Part shown: piece by piece, positions 62,401 through 64,000 of the stretch
Layout of the letters: each line of letters opens with the position of its first letter
How positions within the stretch are numbered: the stretch's first letter is position 1
Source: Oreocharis arfaki
Lineage: Eukaryota > Chordata > Aves > Passeriformes > Paramythiidae
Direction of reading: 5' to 3'
Length of the DNA stretch: 64,000 nt
NCBI GenBank assembly: GCA_013398015.1
Contig: VZRR01011376.1
Span: 357,133-421,132, forward strand
The notes under the pieces: model-generated
The model's input: only the letters and a program-made list of their open reading frames with translations
Databases searched by the model: none
What the model was told of the DNA's origin: nothing
Position numbers and translations under genes: made by a program

Positions 62401-64000
62401 AAAAGATAACTGAAGAGCTCAGTTTAGCACACCTAATTGCTGTCTTTACTATTACAGGAGTCAACACAATGCAAGAGACATACACACAAGAAAGTTACTT
62501 AAGGACAAAGTACATTGTGTCTTAGAGGGTAATTCAGCATCCTCAAACTAAAATGGAATGAAATATGATTATATTTTTGTTTACCCTGTTATTTGAGTAA
62601 TTTCATTTATAAATTCTAAAGCAAGTAATTGTTAAACGCTGAGCTTTGCCTGAAGTTACCTGAGAATCTAGTCATGAGTCTTTGCACAATAAGGTTACAG
62701 TGAAAAAAAGCAAGGCAAAAATGTTACTTTTCTTGATTCTTCTCTTCCCTTCCTCCTCCACATCTTGTACTTGGTGCGTAAGGGCTGATTTCAGTGTAAC
62801 ATGAAAAATTTCTGCAGATGAGACACATTGCAATGGGCACTTCAATGTTGTAAAAAAATAAAGTAATCGGCATTACAGTTTCGCAGCTCATGGTAAGGAA
62901 GGAATACTAACATTCAGACACTTCAGTTCCTTATTACCAGAAGATAAATGGACATAAAATTATCACACAAAATAATGTGAACAGCAGCAAAAGCAATAAA
63001 TGTTCCATAGGAAATGAATTTGGTAAATTTTAAGGACATTATAACTATTCACCATAACTTGTTCAAGAACCGTAACTTGTTTGGTACTTGCCTAAATTAT
63101 TTTATCCTTTTTTCTCTAATGAATAGTTATACAATTCCATTTAACTATGGAATGTTTTTTTTTAAAAGCAACTTGCATGATCTAAACTCTCAAATATCTT
63201 TTTGTTTATCTCCTTTGGTTCATTTCTCTTATCCAGTTTTTTTTAAGTCACTTGAATTACTTCTAAATCCCAAACACATTTGGGTGATTTAGAAAACAAC
63301 TGTAAAAAGAGAGACTCATCCTGGATTATTAAAATGATGACTATAAATCTATTTTTTTTAAAAGTCTTTTTATAACTTGCTTATGCATGGCTTTCTCAAA
63401 TCATCGCTGCAGGACTGGTACTGACCCGCAAAGGAAAGGTACCCTTCAGTTCCTGTTACTGCTTCAGAATTCGTATTCTGAAAATTGGTGCAGAACTGCT
63501 GAAAAATTTGCCTTCTCAAAATGATTCAGCTCTTAAAAAATTAAGAATGCATTTTTCATAAGGAAATCACTTCTTACCTAAGAAACATTAAATTCTGTCA
63601 TGAATACAGTAACTTAAAATGCCAGTTTTTGCGAAAGGTTTTTGAGGTAGAAATGCCTTTTGGCTTACATTTGCTTTCTTTGCCAACAGGAAGGGAATTA
63701 CAGAGATGTGGAAATGTCTGCGAACAGCATAAGTAGGTCTGGTAAAGTGATACAGAACATTGCTCTGGGGGAAGAACACAAGCTTTTCATAACAGAAGAA
63801 TGTAACGGATAACGGAAGATCAGCTGCAAAGGAAAATGAGCCATTGCCTGGGCATCAGGATGGGGTGAGCAGAAGCATCACACAGAAGAGCCTCTTCAGG
63901 CTTCTGCTGAAGCTGGGTATATCCAACTCTACCTCGGACAATAAAGCCACACGGGAGGCTTTCACTCCACATACCAACAGCACACACAGAATGTTTTGCT
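59489..64000. other. Intergenic sequence to the right edge
   Basis: AT-rich, no gene recognised. Near the right edge, 63690-63812 on the plus strand is an exon look-alike (see findings). Short A/T and CA tracts occur around 60277-60305. Confidence 0.45.

Noticed and set aside
1..64000. CRISPR arrays, operons, tRNA or rRNA genes
   Set aside because: The window is vertebrate nuclear DNA. No spaced direct-repeat array or tRNA/rRNA sequence was recognised on either strand.

Overview
This is an AT-rich, intron-dominated vertebrate nuclear window, most likely from a bird and otherwise another sauropsid. There is no dense coding: two conserved vertebrate genes are recognisable from short exons with good splice sites, one CpG island sits at a promoter, and there is an LTR-like relic, old degenerate repeats and several simple repeats. 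No Alu- or L1-like sequence was recognised. The bird assignment is inferred from the protein character, the repeat flavour and the compact introns. It is not proved.

Layout. 1-3255 holds the 5' end of WDR64 on the minus strand: coding exons at 3105-3255 and 2288-2418, with the rest of the gene beyond the left edge. 3256-11198 is the head-to-head intergenic region, with an LTR-like relic near 6.6-7.0 kb and an inverted-repeat element at 7137-7277. OPN3 (encephalopsin, a seven-helix opsin) runs on the plus strand from a CpG island: four coding exons at 11199-11550, 21767-22086, 23047-23298 and 25875-26144 give 397 residues, with a poly(A) signal at 26442-26448. Only about 350 bp further on is a compound satellite-like block (26805-27900), made of palindromic GAAAT-rich elements around a roughly 166-bp GC-rich tandem array that carries telomere-like hexamers. 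From there to 64000 I see no gene I can name. It is intergenic DNA with a small CpG cluster at 29.4-29.7 kb, a long CTTT microsatellite at 35.3 kb, low-complexity tracts and weak exon or promoter look-alikes.

The divergent WDR64-OPN3 arrangement matches the order known in mammals, although nothing in the sequence suggests the two proteins act together. Two differences from the human locus stand out. Intron 1 of OPN3 contains no intronless CHML reading frame. No KMO exon was recognised next to the 3' end of OPN3, where human KMO overlaps it. The most unusual structure in the window is the compound satellite just downstream of OPN3.
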